A stretch of DNA of 64,000 nucleotides, taken from the NCBI RefSeq assembly GCF_043677095.1, contig NZ_JBHLJR010000005.1, positions 1 through 64,000 on the forward strand. The letters are read 5' to 3'. Under the pieces are notes generated by a model. It did no database searches. It was given only the letters and a program-made list of their open reading frames with translations, and was not told the DNA's origin. The position numbers were made by a program, and so were the translations under genes. The DNA comes from Natronococcus roseus. GTDB taxonomy: Archaea; Halobacteriota; Halobacteria; Halobacteriales; Natrialbaceae. Positions 44,012 to 52,413 of this stretch are shown one piece after another; within the stretch, counting starts at the first letter, position 1, and every line of letters starts with the position of its first letter.

Positions 44012-44107
44012 ACCGCGCTCGCTCGGGCGGACTCCGAGCGTGTGAATCTCACTCTCGGCCGTTCCTGTTTCAACACCTTTGTATCGGAGTGTTTCAGAGT
44101 GACACGT

Positions 44108-45277
44108 ATGACCGAGAACGTCGTCGTACTCGGCGCCGGCTACGCCGGGGCCGGTGCGGTCAAAACGCTTCAATCGGAGCTCGATGACAGCGCGCGCCTG
44201 ACCTGGATCGCCGACGTCGACTACCACCTCGTCCTTCACGAGTCCCACCGCGTGATCCGTGATCCCGACATCCAGGAGGATATCACGATCCCGGTCGAGG
44301 AGATAGCGGCGCCCTCGACCCGGTTCGTCGAGGACGAGGTCACCGGTCTCGACACCGACGAACGGGTCGTCGAACTCGCCGACGGCGAGGACGTCGACTA
44401 CGATTACGTCCTCGTCGCGCTGGGGAGCCAGACCGCCTACTACGGCATCCCCGGCCTCGAGGACCACTCGCTGACCCTCAAGAGCCTGGACGACGCCCTC
44501 GAGATCCACGAGGCCGTCGTGGAGGCGAGCCGCGAAGCGACCCGCGGCGACCCCGCCCAGATCGTCATCGGCGGCGCCGGCCTCTCGGGCATCCAGACCG
44601 CCGGCGAGATCGCCGAGTTCCGCGACAACCACCGCGCGCCCCTCGAGATCCACCTCGTCGAAGCGCTCGAGGAGATCTTCCCCGGCAACGATCCGGAGAT
44701 CCAGCAGGCGCTTCGGGACCTGCTCCAGGACGCCGGCGTCCAGATCCACACGGACGATCCGATCACCGAAGCGGACGACGACGTGATCCACTTCGACGAG
44801 GGCGAGCCCCTGAGCCACGACGTGCTCGTCTGGACCGGCGGGATCACGGGACGGGACGCCCTCGAGACGGCCGACCTCGAGAAGGAGCACAACCGCGTCA
44901 ACGCCGGCGCGAACTTCCAGACGTCGAACGAGCGCGTCTTCGCGATCGGCGACTCCGCGGTCGTCGACCAGGGCGACCGACCCGCACCGCCAACGGCCCA
45001 GGCCGCCTGGCAGGCCGCGGACGTCGCCGCCGAGAACATCAACCGCGCCATCCAGAACCGACCGCTGAAGACCTGGGAGCACAAGGACAAGGGAACCGTC
45101 GTCTCCGTCGGCGACAAGGCCGTCGCCCACGGCGTCAAGCCGGCGTTCGGTCTCGCACTCCCCGTCGACACCTTCGGCGGCGCCCCCGCGAAGAATCTGA
45201 AGAAGGCGATCGCCGCCCGCTGGATCACCGACGTCTCCTCGGCGAACCGCGCGCGAAAGGCCTGGTCCTCGCTGTAG
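44108..45277 (+). CDS. NDH-2-type NADH dehydrogenase
   Basis: A 389-aa FAD-dependent oxidoreductase of the type II NADH dehydrogenase family. The FAD Rossmann motif is VVLGAGYAGAGAVKTLQ at the N-terminus, the NADH motif is VIGGAGLSGIQTAGEIAE near residues 157-174, and RVFAIGDSAVVD marks the second FAD site. The C-terminal amphipathic helices (AKNLKKAIAARWITD) would attach it to the membrane. It would feed electrons from NADH to menaquinone without proton pumping. TTTGTATCG near 44080 is a suitable TATA box for leaderless expression. Confidence 0.87.
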   Translation: MTENVVVLGAGYAGAGAVKTLQSELDDSARLTWIADVDYHLVLHESHRVIRDPDIQEDITIPVEEIAAPSTRFVEDEVTGLDTDERVVELADGEDVDYDYVLVALGSQTAYYGIPGLEDHSLTLKSLDDALEIHEAVVEASREATRGDPAQIVIGGAGLSGIQTAGEIAEFRDNHRAPLEIHLVEALEEIFPGNDPEIQQALRDLLQDAGVQIHTDDPITEADDDVIHFDEGEPLSHDVLVWTGGITGRDALETADLEKEHNRVNAGANFQTSNERVFAIGDSAVVDQGDRPAPPTAQAAWQAADVAAENINRAIQNRPLKTWEHKDKGTVVSVGDKAVAHGVKPAFGLALPVDTFGGAPAKNLKKAIAARWITDVSSANRARKAWSSL

Positions 45278-45796
45278 CTACTCCGCAAGCGACTCCGCGT
45301 CCATCGGTCGGGCCGGCACGCCCGCGACGGTCGCCCCCGGTTCGACGTCCCGCGTGACCAGGGAGTTCGCCGCGACGCTCGCGCCCGCGCCGATCTCGAC
45401 GCCCGGCAACACGATCGCTCCCGCGCCGATCATCGCGCGCTCGCCGACGACGACCTCGCCCGTTCGGTACTCCTCCTGGAGGAACTCGTGACACAGCAGC
45501 GTCGCATCGTAGCCGACGATCGCGTGATCCTCGACGGTGATCAGCTCGGGCCAGAACACGTCCGGCGTGGCCTCGAGTCCCCAGGAGACGCCGGTGCCGA
45601 CGGAGGCACCGATCCGTCGGAGCAGCCAGCGCTTGAGCCGCAGGCTCGGCGAGATCCGGACGAGCCAGACGACGACGTAGTTGATCGCGATCCGGAGCGG
45701 GCTGCGCGCTCGAGTCCAGTGGGCGAGGGAGTTGGCGACACCGGGCGTTCGATGGCTGCGCACGCGGTCGTGGCGGGAGGGCGTCTCGTCGGTCAC
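45278..45796 (-). CDS. hexapeptide-repeat acyltransferase
   Basis: A protein of about 172 aa with a left-handed beta helix (LITVEDHAIVGYDATLLCHE, then VVVGERAMIGAGAIVLPGVE and ASVAANSLVTRDVEPG), ending VAGVPARPMD, the standard tail of this family. The N-terminal part (SLAHWTRARSPLRIAINYVV) has an amphipathic segment that may touch the membrane. I chose GTG 45796 (TDETPSRHD...); GTG 45823 is nine codons longer and a 45943 start would overlap the upstream gene. It probably acetylates a sugar or sugar lipid. Confidence 0.8.
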   Translation of the reverse strand: MTDETPSRHDRVRSHRTPGVANSLAHWTRARSPLRIAINYVVVWLVRISPSLRLKRWLLRRIGASVGTGVSWGLEATPDVFWPELITVEDHAIVGYDATLLCHEFLQEEYRTGEVVVGERAMIGAGAIVLPGVEIGAGASVAANSLVTRDVEPGATVAGVPARPMDAESLAE

Positions 45797-45848
45797 TACG
45801 GGAAGCGTTCGGGTCGTCGACACATGAAACCGATCGGTTTCGCGGTCT

Positions 45849-46673
45849 TCACTCGGGTACACTCCGTCTCGAGGGCGGGTCCGAACTCGAGCGCTCCCCG
45901 GGAAGCCCGACTTTCTCGCGGAAGCGCTCTCCGGAGAGTTCACACCGGTAGGCGGGTTTGAACATCATGTTCGCGCCGCCCTCCCGGACGTTCCACGCGG
46001 ACTCGACCTCCTCGCGCAGGTAGTACTGGGCCTGGACGTTGCCCTCCCTGACGTAGTAGTCGCTGATCCGGATGGGGTCCCGGTCGAACAGCCCGCCCGG
46101 CTCGCGGCCGTCGACGATTACGACCGGCTTCTCGAGGTAGAGCTCGTCGCCCCGCGCGCGCTTGGCGTGGGCGTTCTCGGGGTGGGCCTCGAGGATCGAT
46201 CGCCGCTCCTCGTCCGACTGTTCGGGGGTGACGACCGCGACCGAGTCGACGGTGAAGTAGCCGATCAGGTAGCGGTGAGCGCGGTCGCCGCCCGGTCGCC
46301 GGAGTCCGGCGTAGAAACCGACGACGTCGCCGGGCTCGAGGGCGCGCAGCCGGGAGACGTAGCCGCTGGTGCGGTGTTCGCCGTAGGTCAGCGCTTCGAA
46401 GTTGGGATCGCGGTGCAGCGGCCAGGACTCGAGGTCGTCCCCGGAGATGGGGTCACGGCCGCCACGGACCGGCTGGGGCTCGATCCGGGTCGTGATATCA
46501 GCCGCGACGCCGTCGTCGCCGCGCAGCGCCCAGGAGCCGAGCGTTTCCGTCTCCGCCGTCTCGCAGGTTTTCTCCGGAATCGGGACGTACTCGAACCGTC
46601 CGTCGTCGTACAGCGGCCCGAGCGCTCCGAGGTTCGTGCTGTCGGCGCCAACGCCGGCGAGAACGACCGTCAT
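45849..46673 (-). CDS. Nmad3-like protein (nucleotide modification associated)
   Basis: A 274-aa soluble protein. It begins MTVVLAGVGADSTNLGALGP and continues FEYVPIPEK, which matches the pattern I remember for the Nmad3 family, named from comparative genomics of DNA base modification systems. The middle has DFSGDDLES-like acidic turns and LEPGDVVGFYAGLRRP; the end has YYVREGNVQAQYYLREEVES. No catalytic motif is known to me. A minus-strand CTTTATC centred near 46697 predicts leaderless transcription from 46673. The acyltransferase gene follows 53 bases downstream. No other modification genes are close, so its role here is open. Confidence 0.6.
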   Translation of the reverse strand: MTVVLAGVGADSTNLGALGPLYDDGRFEYVPIPEKTCETAETETLGSWALRGDDGVAADITTRIEPQPVRGGRDPISGDDLESWPLHRDPNFEALTYGEHRTSGYVSRLRALEPGDVVGFYAGLRRPGGDRAHRYLIGYFTVDSVAVVTPEQSDEERRSILEAHPENAHAKRARGDELYLEKPVVIVDGREPGGLFDRDPIRISDYYVREGNVQAQYYLREEVESAWNVREGGANMMFKPAYRCELSGERFREKVGLPGERSSSDPPSRRSVPE

Positions 46674-46802
46674 AGCCGACTCCTCCGCAACGAACGCCGA
46701 TAAAGCCGCCGATCGCGGGGTCCGCGGCCGGCAACGATCGACTCGAGCGAGCATCGTCCGCTCCCCGTTCGTGTCGGACCGGAGCCACACCTACACACCT
46801 TG

Positions 46803-46985
46803 GTGAAGACTACTCAACCGTCGAGTTCCAACCGTTTGGCAGTGCGCGAGTTCGTCGAGTGCAGCGACTGCGAGTTCGTCCTGCTGGCGGGGGGCGGCTC
46901 CGATCCCGTTCCGAAACGCCAGGACGTGTGTCCGAGGTGCGACGGAACCGAATTTCGATTTCCTGACGGAGGATCTACCGACTAA
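46803..46985 (+). CDS. small zinc-finger protein
   Basis: A 60-aa protein with CSDC near residue 21-24 and CPRC near 43-46, a single zinc ribbon, and a tail EFRFPDGGSTD. GTG 46803 is taken as the start; a TTG one codon earlier is also possible. It belongs to the tiny haloarchaeal zinc-finger group. It is divergent from the Nmad3-like gene. Confidence 0.6.
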   Translation: MKTTQPSSSNRLAVREFVECSDCEFVLLAGGGSDPVPKRQDVCPRCDGTEFRFPDGGSTD

Positions 46986-47038
46986 AACGATTCGCACAGC
47001 AGTCTCCGGCCGCCGCGCAGTCCGACCCGGACTGACGG

Positions 47039-47227
47039 TTAGCGGCTGCTACTGCTCTCGTCGGTCGATCCGAGCGCATCGACGACGCGAAGCGCTCGCT
47101 TCTCGCAGTCACAGCCACTCGTCGAACTGATCGGACGAATCTCGCCGTCGGGGCGGCGCCAGACGGCACAGACCTCGCCGCAGTTCTCACAGACGGCGGC
47201 TCGCTTCTCTCGGTTTTGCGTCGTCAT
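47039..47227 (-). CDS. small zinc-finger protein
   Basis: A 62-aa protein with CENCGEVC near residues 13-20 and CDC near 39-41, enough for one zinc site, and a serine-rich end. WRRPDGEIRPISS follows the first knuckle. It converges with the zinc-finger gene at 46803. Role unknown. Confidence 0.6.
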   Translation of the reverse strand: MTTQNREKRAAVCENCGEVCAVWRRPDGEIRPISSTSGCDCEKRALRVVDALGSTDESSSSR

Positions 47228-47238
47228 CGTCGAAACGC

Positions 47239-47271
47239 CGGGTGGTGGTGGTCGGCGGGTGGTGGTGGTGT
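47239..47271. repeat. GGT-repeat, two copies of a G-rich 13-mer
   Basis: GGGTGGTGGTGGT occurs twice, separated by CGGC, just upstream of the zinc-finger gene on the minus strand. The run of G pairs could form a two-tier quadruplex. The rest of the 217-base gap to 47444 shows nothing else. Confidence 0.4.
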
Positions 47272-47444
47272 GTCACCGGTAACGCTTCCCGGCATCGTTC
47301 GTTGCTCGCGACGAGCGTATTGAACCGGGTGATCGTCCGCTCGAGTTACCGATCGTTTATCGGAATTGTCCCGACTTTCGTCACGGGAGCGGTCGCTCGC
47401 CGAACCGATTCGGGTAGAGCCAGCGGTCCCGCGACCCGAACGCG

Positions 47445-48482
47445 CTACCGGTTTCGATCCTGCAGCCGATTCGTGTAATCGCGAACGGCGCCGAGTCCTC
47501 GACGCCAGGGATGGGGTGAGAGCAGGTACCGAACTCCGGTCCCCGCTGCCCGGAGCCAGAACGCGACCGTGACGCTAACGCGGCGAGCACGCCGGGAGTG
47601 GCGCAGAACCGGGACCGTCACGACCGTCGCGGTTCCGAGACCGGCGAGGCCGGCAGCGGCGTACACCGACAGTATCGGGAAGAACTCGAGGGCGCCGACC
47701 AGCGGCGCGAGCGCGAGCGCGGCGAGCCCGCCCCTGATCGCGACCGGTCGGACCGCTTGTGAAGGCAATTCGACGGCCACGAGTCGCCGTCCGAGAACGA
47801 TCAGCTGCCACCCGGCGAACGCGCCGAGCGACGCCGCAAGGATCAGCACCGCCTCAGTAGCCGCGTCGCTCGTGCCGACGAAGAACCCGCCGAATCCGAT
47901 CGCGACGGCAAACGTGATCGTCGCCTGATCGGTCAGTTTCCGGTCCAGAATCGCCTTGACGGCCGCCAGCAGAGCGAGTCCGACCCCGACGCCGACGACG
48001 ACGTCGACCAAATAGTGAACCCCCAGCGCGACCCGAGAGACGCTGACGGTCGCGATCAATCCCGCCGCGACCCCGAACCGCCGTCGGCGCGTGCTCACGG
48101 TGAGAACGTGGGCCAATCCGAGGTAGACGATCGTCGTGTTGACCGCGTGCCCGCTCGGGAACCCGTAGCCGGTCGCGAAGGCCGTCGCCTCGTACAGTTG
48201 CTGGACGACGATCGGGAGCAGCTCCGGCTCGAGCAGCGGTTCGTCCGGCCTGGGAAACTCAAATATTTCCTTCAGACCCTTGTACAGCCCCATTCCGGCG
48301 AGCCAGACGCCGGCGACGGTCGCGACGTCGTCCCGGTTCGGCGAGCCGATCCAGTAGAACGTCGCGAGGACGAGCGCCAGAAACCAGATGTCGCCGAACT
48401 GGGTGAGCAGGGCGACGACGACGGCCATCCATTCGGGAATCGTTCCCTGAATCGGGTCAAACTCGCCGATTCCGCGTGACAT
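47445..48482 (-). CDS. PAP2-family phosphatase
   Basis: A 345-aa membrane protein. All three PAP2 motifs are intact: K71-x6-R78-P79 (KEIFEFPRP), P109-S-G-H112 (GFPSGHAVN) and S149-R150...H156 (SRVALGVHYLVD). They would act on a polyprenyl or lipid phosphate at the outer face of the membrane. Four or five further helices follow the catalytic core (about 180-310), longer than a minimal PAP2. The start is the second in-frame ATG, MSRGIGEFDP. In haloarchaea such enzymes may recycle dolichyl phosphate carriers used in N-glycosylation. Confidence 0.87.
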   Translation of the reverse strand: MSRGIGEFDPIQGTIPEWMAVVVALLTQFGDIWFLALVLATFYWIGSPNRDDVATVAGVWLAGMGLYKGLKEIFEFPRPDEPLLEPELLPIVVQQLYEATAFATGYGFPSGHAVNTTIVYLGLAHVLTVSTRRRRFGVAAGLIATVSVSRVALGVHYLVDVVVGVGVGLALLAAVKAILDRKLTDQATITFAVAIGFGGFFVGTSDAATEAVLILAASLGAFAGWQLIVLGRRLVAVELPSQAVRPVAIRGGLAALALAPLVGALEFFPILSVYAAAGLAGLGTATVVTVPVLRHSRRARRVSVTVAFWLRAAGTGVRYLLSPHPWRRGLGAVRDYTNRLQDRNR

Positions 48483-48699
48483 TACCCGACTCTCGGCGCT
48501 CAACGGTCAAAACACTATTCGCTTTGCTACCTGGAAGACGTAATAAATTTCGAGACGGTCCAGCGAAGCTGTTCCTTAGTCCTCCGTTTTCTCCGAAAAC
48601 AGTGGGACCTCGGTCGCAGCAAAGCTGCTCCCTGCTCCCATTTCCACTCCTCACGTCACAACGGTCGCTCTGCTCCCTCGCTCGTTGCGTCGCGAAAAG

Positions 48700-48770
48700 T
48701 GGGACCGCCGAGAATTGAACTCGGGTCCTACGGACCCCATCCGCAGAGGATACCACTACCCCACGGTCCC
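48700..48770 (-). tRNA. tRNA-Pro (anticodon GGG)
   Basis: A 71-nt cloverleaf on the minus strand. Acceptor GGGACCG pairs with CGGTCCC, the anticodon stem TGCGG/CCGTA encloses ATGGGGT (anticodon GGG), and the T arm is CCGAG-TTCAATT-CTCGG with discriminator A. CCA is not encoded and no intron is present. It decodes CCC and CCT. Confidence 0.9.
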
Positions 48771-48835
48771 GTACCTTGACCGATGGCCGTCTGCCGTTTA
48801 AGCGTGTCGTTTCGCCTCGAGACTGCCGTCCGAAC

Positions 48836-49738
48836 TCAGACCAGCACTCGCTCGAGGTCGACGACGGTTCCCGACTCCGCGTCGGAATCCCCGACCAGTG
48901 TGCCCAGACAGACGGCGGCGCCGTCGGACGTGAAACAGGCCACCAGCGATCCCCGCTCGGCGTCGTCGGCCTCGAGCACGCCGGGCGCGTAGACGGGCGC
49001 GCCGGTCGCGACCTGCTCGGCCGCACTGTCGGCGATCACCACTCGAGGAATGTGCTCGAGGATCCGCTCGGCGGGCTCGACCACGTCGTACAGAGGCTCG
49101 GGGTCGTCGTCCTCGAGCCAGAACGCGAGCGCGTCGTAGAACGCCTGTGCCGTATGCAGCGTCGAGTCGTCGAACGGCGTCGTCGCCGTCCGGCGGAGGT
49201 GACCCATGTGGCCGCCGGTGCCGAGTGCGAGCCCCAGATCGTGACAGAGCTTGCGAACGTAGGTCCCGCTCTCGCAGCCGATCCGTACGAGCAGTCGTCG
49301 GTCCTCGACCTCGAGGACGTCGAGGTCGTAGATCTCGCGTACCCGGAGCCGACGCGAGACGGCGCTCTTCCGGGGTGGTTTCTGGTAGATCGGCCCCTCG
49401 AACTCGCTGGCGATCGATTCGGCGTCTCCCGGCACCGAGCCGTGACACTCGAGGACGGCGACGTACTCCTTTTCGCCCTCGAGAAACGTCTGGGCGAGTC
49501 GGGTCGCCTCGCCGAGCATAACCGGCAGACAGCCCGTTACCTTCGGATCGAGTGTGCCGGCGTGGGCCGCCTGGTCGATCGGTTCCGCGTCGCGTTCGGT
49601 GAGAGCGTCGGCGACTTCGTCGCGGAGCCAGCCGCTGACCTGGTGGGAGGAGGGGCCGGGCGGTTTGTCGAGGTTGACGACGCCAAACTGCAGCAGTTCG
49701 GCGGGCGAGCGTTCCTCGGGTGGGCCACGCAACGCCAT
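48836..49738 (-). CDS. Cbf5-type tRNA/rRNA pseudouridine synthase
   Basis: A 300-aa TruB-family enzyme. The catalytic aspartate is D64 in AAHAGTLDPKVTGCLP, preceded by GVVNLDKPPGPSSHQVS, and CHDLGLALGTGGHMGHLRRT lies in the core. A PUA domain follows at the C-terminus (RVVIADSAAEQVATGAPVYA, LGTLVGDSDAESGTVVDLE). In archaea this is Cbf5, which modifies rRNA with H/ACA guides and tRNA U55 in some species. Its ATG overlaps the cmk stop (ATGA), as expected in the conserved adk-DUF106-cmk-cbf5 cluster. Confidence 0.92.
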   Translation of the reverse strand: MALRGPPEERSPAELLQFGVVNLDKPPGPSSHQVSGWLRDEVADALTERDAEPIDQAAHAGTLDPKVTGCLPVMLGEATRLAQTFLEGEKEYVAVLECHGSVPGDAESIASEFEGPIYQKPPRKSAVSRRLRVREIYDLDVLEVEDRRLLVRIGCESGTYVRKLCHDLGLALGTGGHMGHLRRTATTPFDDSTLHTAQAFYDALAFWLEDDDPEPLYDVVEPAERILEHIPRVVIADSAAEQVATGAPVYAPGVLEADDAERGSLVACFTSDGAAVCLGTLVGDSDAESGTVVDLERVLV

Positions 49739-50313
49739 CAGAACTCGTAGTCTGCGGTGACGGGTGCTTTCCCCTCGTCGCCGTGGGCCTCATACTCGTC
49801 GACGGCGGTGACGAGCATGTCGAGGACGGCGTCCGGATCCCAGCGAGCGGTGTTCACCGAGAGGTCGTAGATCGTCAGATCCCGGATGTCGATCCCGTAG
49901 TACTCCTGGTAACGCTGGGCCTCGCTCGCCTCCCGTGCCTCGGTCTCTTCGGTCGCCCGCCGTGGATCCTTCTCCTCGCGTTCGGCGATTCGCTCGCCGC
50001 GGACCGACGCTGGCGCGTCGAGCCAGAACCGAAAGTCGGCGTGGTCGCCGGCGAGCCAGCCCGCCAGCCTGGACTCGAGAACCAGATCGTCATCCTCGGT
50101 GGCGATCTCGCGGAGCCGACGGTCGAGATCCCGATCGATCTCGTCGTTTTCCTCGGCCAGCTTGTTGAACTCGAGCGGTGTATACCCCCGCTCGTCGGCC
50201 AGTTCGCGGAAGATATCCCCGCCGCTGACGTGGTCGAGATCGAAGGCGTCGGCGAGTAACTCAGCGGTCGTACTCTTCCCGCTTCCCGGCGGGCCGGAGA
50301 CGGTAAGTAACAT
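49738..50313 (-). CDS. cmk: cytidylate kinase
   Basis: A 191-aa archaeal-type CMP kinase. The P-loop is SGPPGSGKSTT at residues 6-16, followed by FDLDHVSGGDIFRELADERG, and LVLESRLAGWLAGDHADFRF carries the lid region. It phosphorylates CMP and dCMP for nucleotide salvage. A minus-strand TTTTACCC centred near 50338 fits a leaderless mRNA. It is followed by cbf5 with a start-stop overlap. Confidence 0.93.
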   Translation of the reverse strand: MLLTVSGPPGSGKSTTAELLADAFDLDHVSGGDIFRELADERGYTPLEFNKLAEENDEIDRDLDRRLREIATEDDDLVLESRLAGWLAGDHADFRFWLDAPASVRGERIAEREEKDPRRATEETEAREASEAQRYQEYYGIDIRDLTIYDLSVNTARWDPDAVLDMLVTAVDEYEAHGDEGKAPVTADYEF

Positions 50314-50397
50314 ATTCGAACTGCGGCGGGGCGGGTAAAATGGGTTTTGAATCGGCCGACGCCTCGAACTCGGTCGCGCGGAGAGTGTGTCCGCGCT

Positions 50398-51351
50398 TTA
50401 CGTGCTCGAGGGCGTCATGTCGATGTTCAACGCCTTGCGAAGCAGCTGGGTGAACCCCATCGAGCACAGGAAGTACCAGACGATCCAGGCCCACATCGGA
50501 CCGAGCAGCCCCTCGTCGAGGGCGACCTCGCCGACGATCGGCATGATCATCATTCGGTCAGCCTCGGTGATGTGGCCGCCGAGGATCTTCCAGTACATCC
50601 AGAGGAACAGCGGGATGGTAAACAGCATGATCCAGACCATCGGCCGGAACTGCTCTTTGAACATCCCGAGGTTGTCGGCCATCGCCTCCATCTGTTCCTC
50701 ACGAACATCCTCCATCTCGTTCTCGAGGCGCTCGATCTCGGCTTCGCTCGCGTCCCGTTCCTCGGCTTCCTTCTTGCGCTCGCGGACGTCCTTCTGTTTC
50801 TCCTGCATCGCCTTCATCCGTTCCTGGTACTTGCCGATCCGTTCGGGGTTCATCAGGTTCGCCTGCAGGAGCGTCGAGTACAGTCCCGTCAGCAGCGCGA
50901 CCGAGAGGATCACCGCGTAGAACGGCAGCGCCGCGTCGAGCGGGCCGAACACGAGATCGATCGTGCCGCCGACGGTGTTCCGGACGGAGTCGAGCCAGTA
51001 ACCGATCATCAACAGGACGGAGCCGACGGCGGCCAGCTTGTCCCACTGCGACCAGCTCGCGGCATCCTCGTCGATGTCGACGTCCGGCACCCCGCCGCCG
51101 ACGTCGCCGTCGCCGTCGAGGGCCTCGTCGTAGGCCTCGCGGTCGGCGATTTCGAACCCCTCGTCGCCGTCGACCAGCACCCCTTTCTCGATCAGTCGGC
51201 CCCACTGTCCGCTGGTCAGATCGTCGTTGACGTCTCCCCACTGAACCTCGCCGCCGTTCCTGTCGGCTTCCTCGCGGACCGCCTCCAGGGCCTCCGTTAT
51301 CGAGGAATCCTCGCGGACGAGGGCGTTGATCTTCTCGGCTGTACGCGTCAT
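50398..51351 (-). CDS. DUF106 membrane protein (YidC/EMC3-like insertase)
   Basis: A 317-aa protein with a soluble N-terminal part (1-100), a helix at about 105-125, a second at 141-160, a long coiled coil (RIGKYQERMKAMQEKQKD and on to about 230), then helices near 236-256 and 283-305. This three-core-helix plan with a cytoplasmic hairpin is that of the archaeal DUF106 family, related to YidC, EMC3 and TMCO1, and thought to insert membrane proteins. The N-terminal extension before the first helix is longer than in many homologues and ends with a run VDIDEDAASWSQWD. A TATA box at 51370-51384 makes the ATG at 51351 leaderless. Confidence 0.87.
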   Translation of the reverse strand: MTRTAEKINALVREDSSITEALEAVREEADRNGGEVQWGDVNDDLTSGQWGRLIEKGVLVDGDEGFEIADREAYDEALDGDGDVGGGVPDVDIDEDAASWSQWDKLAAVGSVLLMIGYWLDSVRNTVGGTIDLVFGPLDAALPFYAVILSVALLTGLYSTLLQANLMNPERIGKYQERMKAMQEKQKDVRERKKEAEERDASEAEIERLENEMEDVREEQMEAMADNLGMFKEQFRPMVWIMLFTIPLFLWMYWKILGGHITEADRMMIMPIVGEVALDEGLLGPMWAWIVWYFLCSMGFTQLLRKALNIDMTPSST

Positions 51352-51677
51352 CTGCCAGAGGCTAGGGTACGTCCGATATACAAGTGTTTTTCTTCGCGTG
51401 CCCGAGCCCCGACCGGACTCGAGTCTCGGTCGGTTGGCCCAGGCGGCGTCCTCGATCGTCGCCCTTTCGAACTACTCCGGTGGAACACGGCCAACAGAGC
51501 GGAAACACTGCACTCGAGACGGTACTCTCGTTCGAGCTGGTCGTCCGTCTCCCTGTTCCGATCCCGGTTGTACCGGGCGAGATCCCGTACCGCTTCACGG
51601 CGCTCCCCGGCCGTAGATGCGGTTCGAACCGCCTCGAGGAGCCTCGAGTGTTCGGAGTCGATCTTACCGGACGTCAC
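51348..51677 (-). CDS. doubtful ORF between adk and DUF106
   Basis: A 109-codon frame whose first 60 residues (MTSGKIDSEHSRLLEAVRTA, then RREAVRDLARYNRDRN) look like a charged helical protein, while the rest turns serine/arginine-rich. Its last 15 codons overlap the DUF106 TATA box and start, which argues against the full frame being used. It could be a gene with a frameshift after about residue 60, or noise. This and the terminator at 51697 account for the 367 bases between DUF106 and adk. Confidence 0.3.
   Translation of the reverse strand: MTSGKIDSEHSRLLEAVRTASTAGERREAVRDLARYNRDRNRETDDQLEREYRLECSVSALLAVFHRSSSKGRRSRTPPGPTDRDSSPVGARAREEKHLYIGRTLASGR
51370..51384 (-). promoter_or_regulatory. 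TATA box for DUF106
   Basis: The minus strand reads TTGTATATCGG, centred near 51378, 26-27 bases before the ATG at 51351. The transcript would be leaderless. Confidence 0.6.
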
Positions 51678-51696
51678 GTTTGGGACGTCGTTCTAC

Positions 51697-51703
51697 AAAA
51701 AAA
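51697..51703 (-). terminator. T7 run after adk
   Basis: Seven consecutive T on the minus strand begin about 16 bases after the adk stop. T-runs are the recognised archaeal intrinsic terminators. Confidence 0.6.
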
Positions 51704-51718
51704 GCAGGCCGAGGCGGT

Positions 51719-52354
51719 TCACGCCGCGTCTTCGATCGTCGCCTTCACGTCCCCCCAGACCTCGTCGGGCGCCTGGTTGCCGTCGACGCGCTCGAGAACG
51801 CCCTCCTCCTCGTAGTGTTCGACGACCGGCTCCGTGTTCTCCCGGTAGACTCGCAGCCGTTCCTTGACGGTTTCCTCGGTGTCGTCCTCGCGCTGCTCGA
51901 GGCGCCCCTCGATCTCGGGGTCCTCCGGCGGGTTGTACTCGACGTGGTAAATCTCGCCGGTTTCGGGATCCATCCGACGACCCGTCAGCCGGTGAACCAG
52001 CTCCTCCTCGTCGACGTCGAGGTAGAGCACGACGTCGAGGTCGGTCATCTCCGCGAGCTCCTCGGCCTGCTCCAAGTTCCGCGGGTAGCCGTCGAGCACG
52101 TAGCCGTCGGCCTGGGAGAGCGCCTCGTCGACGATGGCGTTGACGACCTCGTCGGGGACGAGCTCGCCCTGGTCCATGTACTCCGCCGGCGTATCGTACT
52201 CCGTGTCCATGTCGGAGATGTCCATCTCCTTGTTCGAGCGGAGCGCGTCGCCGGTCGTGACGTGTTCGACGTCGAACTCTTCGGCGATGTTTGCGCTCTG
52301 TGTCCCTTTTCCCGCCCCGGGTGCGCCCAGGATCAGGATGTGTGGCTGTGCCAT
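51719..52354 (-). CDS. adk: adenylate kinase
   Basis: A 211-aa bacterial-type adenylate kinase. The P-loop is GAPGAGKGT at residues 10-18, EHVTTGDALRSN follows, DGYPRNLEQAEEL is the NMP-binding loop and LTGRRMDPETGEIYHVEYNP is the LID without zinc cysteines. It makes ADP from ATP and AMP. Its start lies 26 bases from a minus-strand CTTTATG, so it is leaderless; that box shares a short divergent promoter with the gene at 52414. Confidence 0.95.
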   Translation of the reverse strand: MAQPHILILGAPGAGKGTQSANIAEEFDVEHVTTGDALRSNKEMDISDMDTEYDTPAEYMDQGELVPDEVVNAIVDEALSQADGYVLDGYPRNLEQAEELAEMTDLDVVLYLDVDEEELVHRLTGRRMDPETGEIYHVEYNPPEDPEIEGRLEQREDDTEETVKERLRVYRENTEPVVEHYEEEGVLERVDGNQAPDEVWGDVKATIEDAA

Positions 52355-52376
52355 GTTCCCTCGTTCAGCACCGTCA

Positions 52377-52391
52377 CATAAAGGCTTAAAG
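52377..52391. promoter_or_regulatory. compact divergent promoter, adk and the 52414 gene
   Basis: CATAAAG (minus CTTTATG, centred near 52380) lies 26 bases before the adk start, and CTTAAAG (centred near 52388) lies 26 bases before the ATG at 52414. The two boxes nearly touch, so both genes appear leaderless and driven from a 15-base core. Confidence 0.55.
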
Positions 52392-52413
52392 AATCGGGCA
52401 CGTCGGTACGGGT

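Noticed and set aside
48541..48700. Possible tRNA-Pro attachment scar resembling that of tRNA-Glu
   Set aside because: Only nine bases (AGTGGGACC) repeat near 48600, too short to distinguish from chance.
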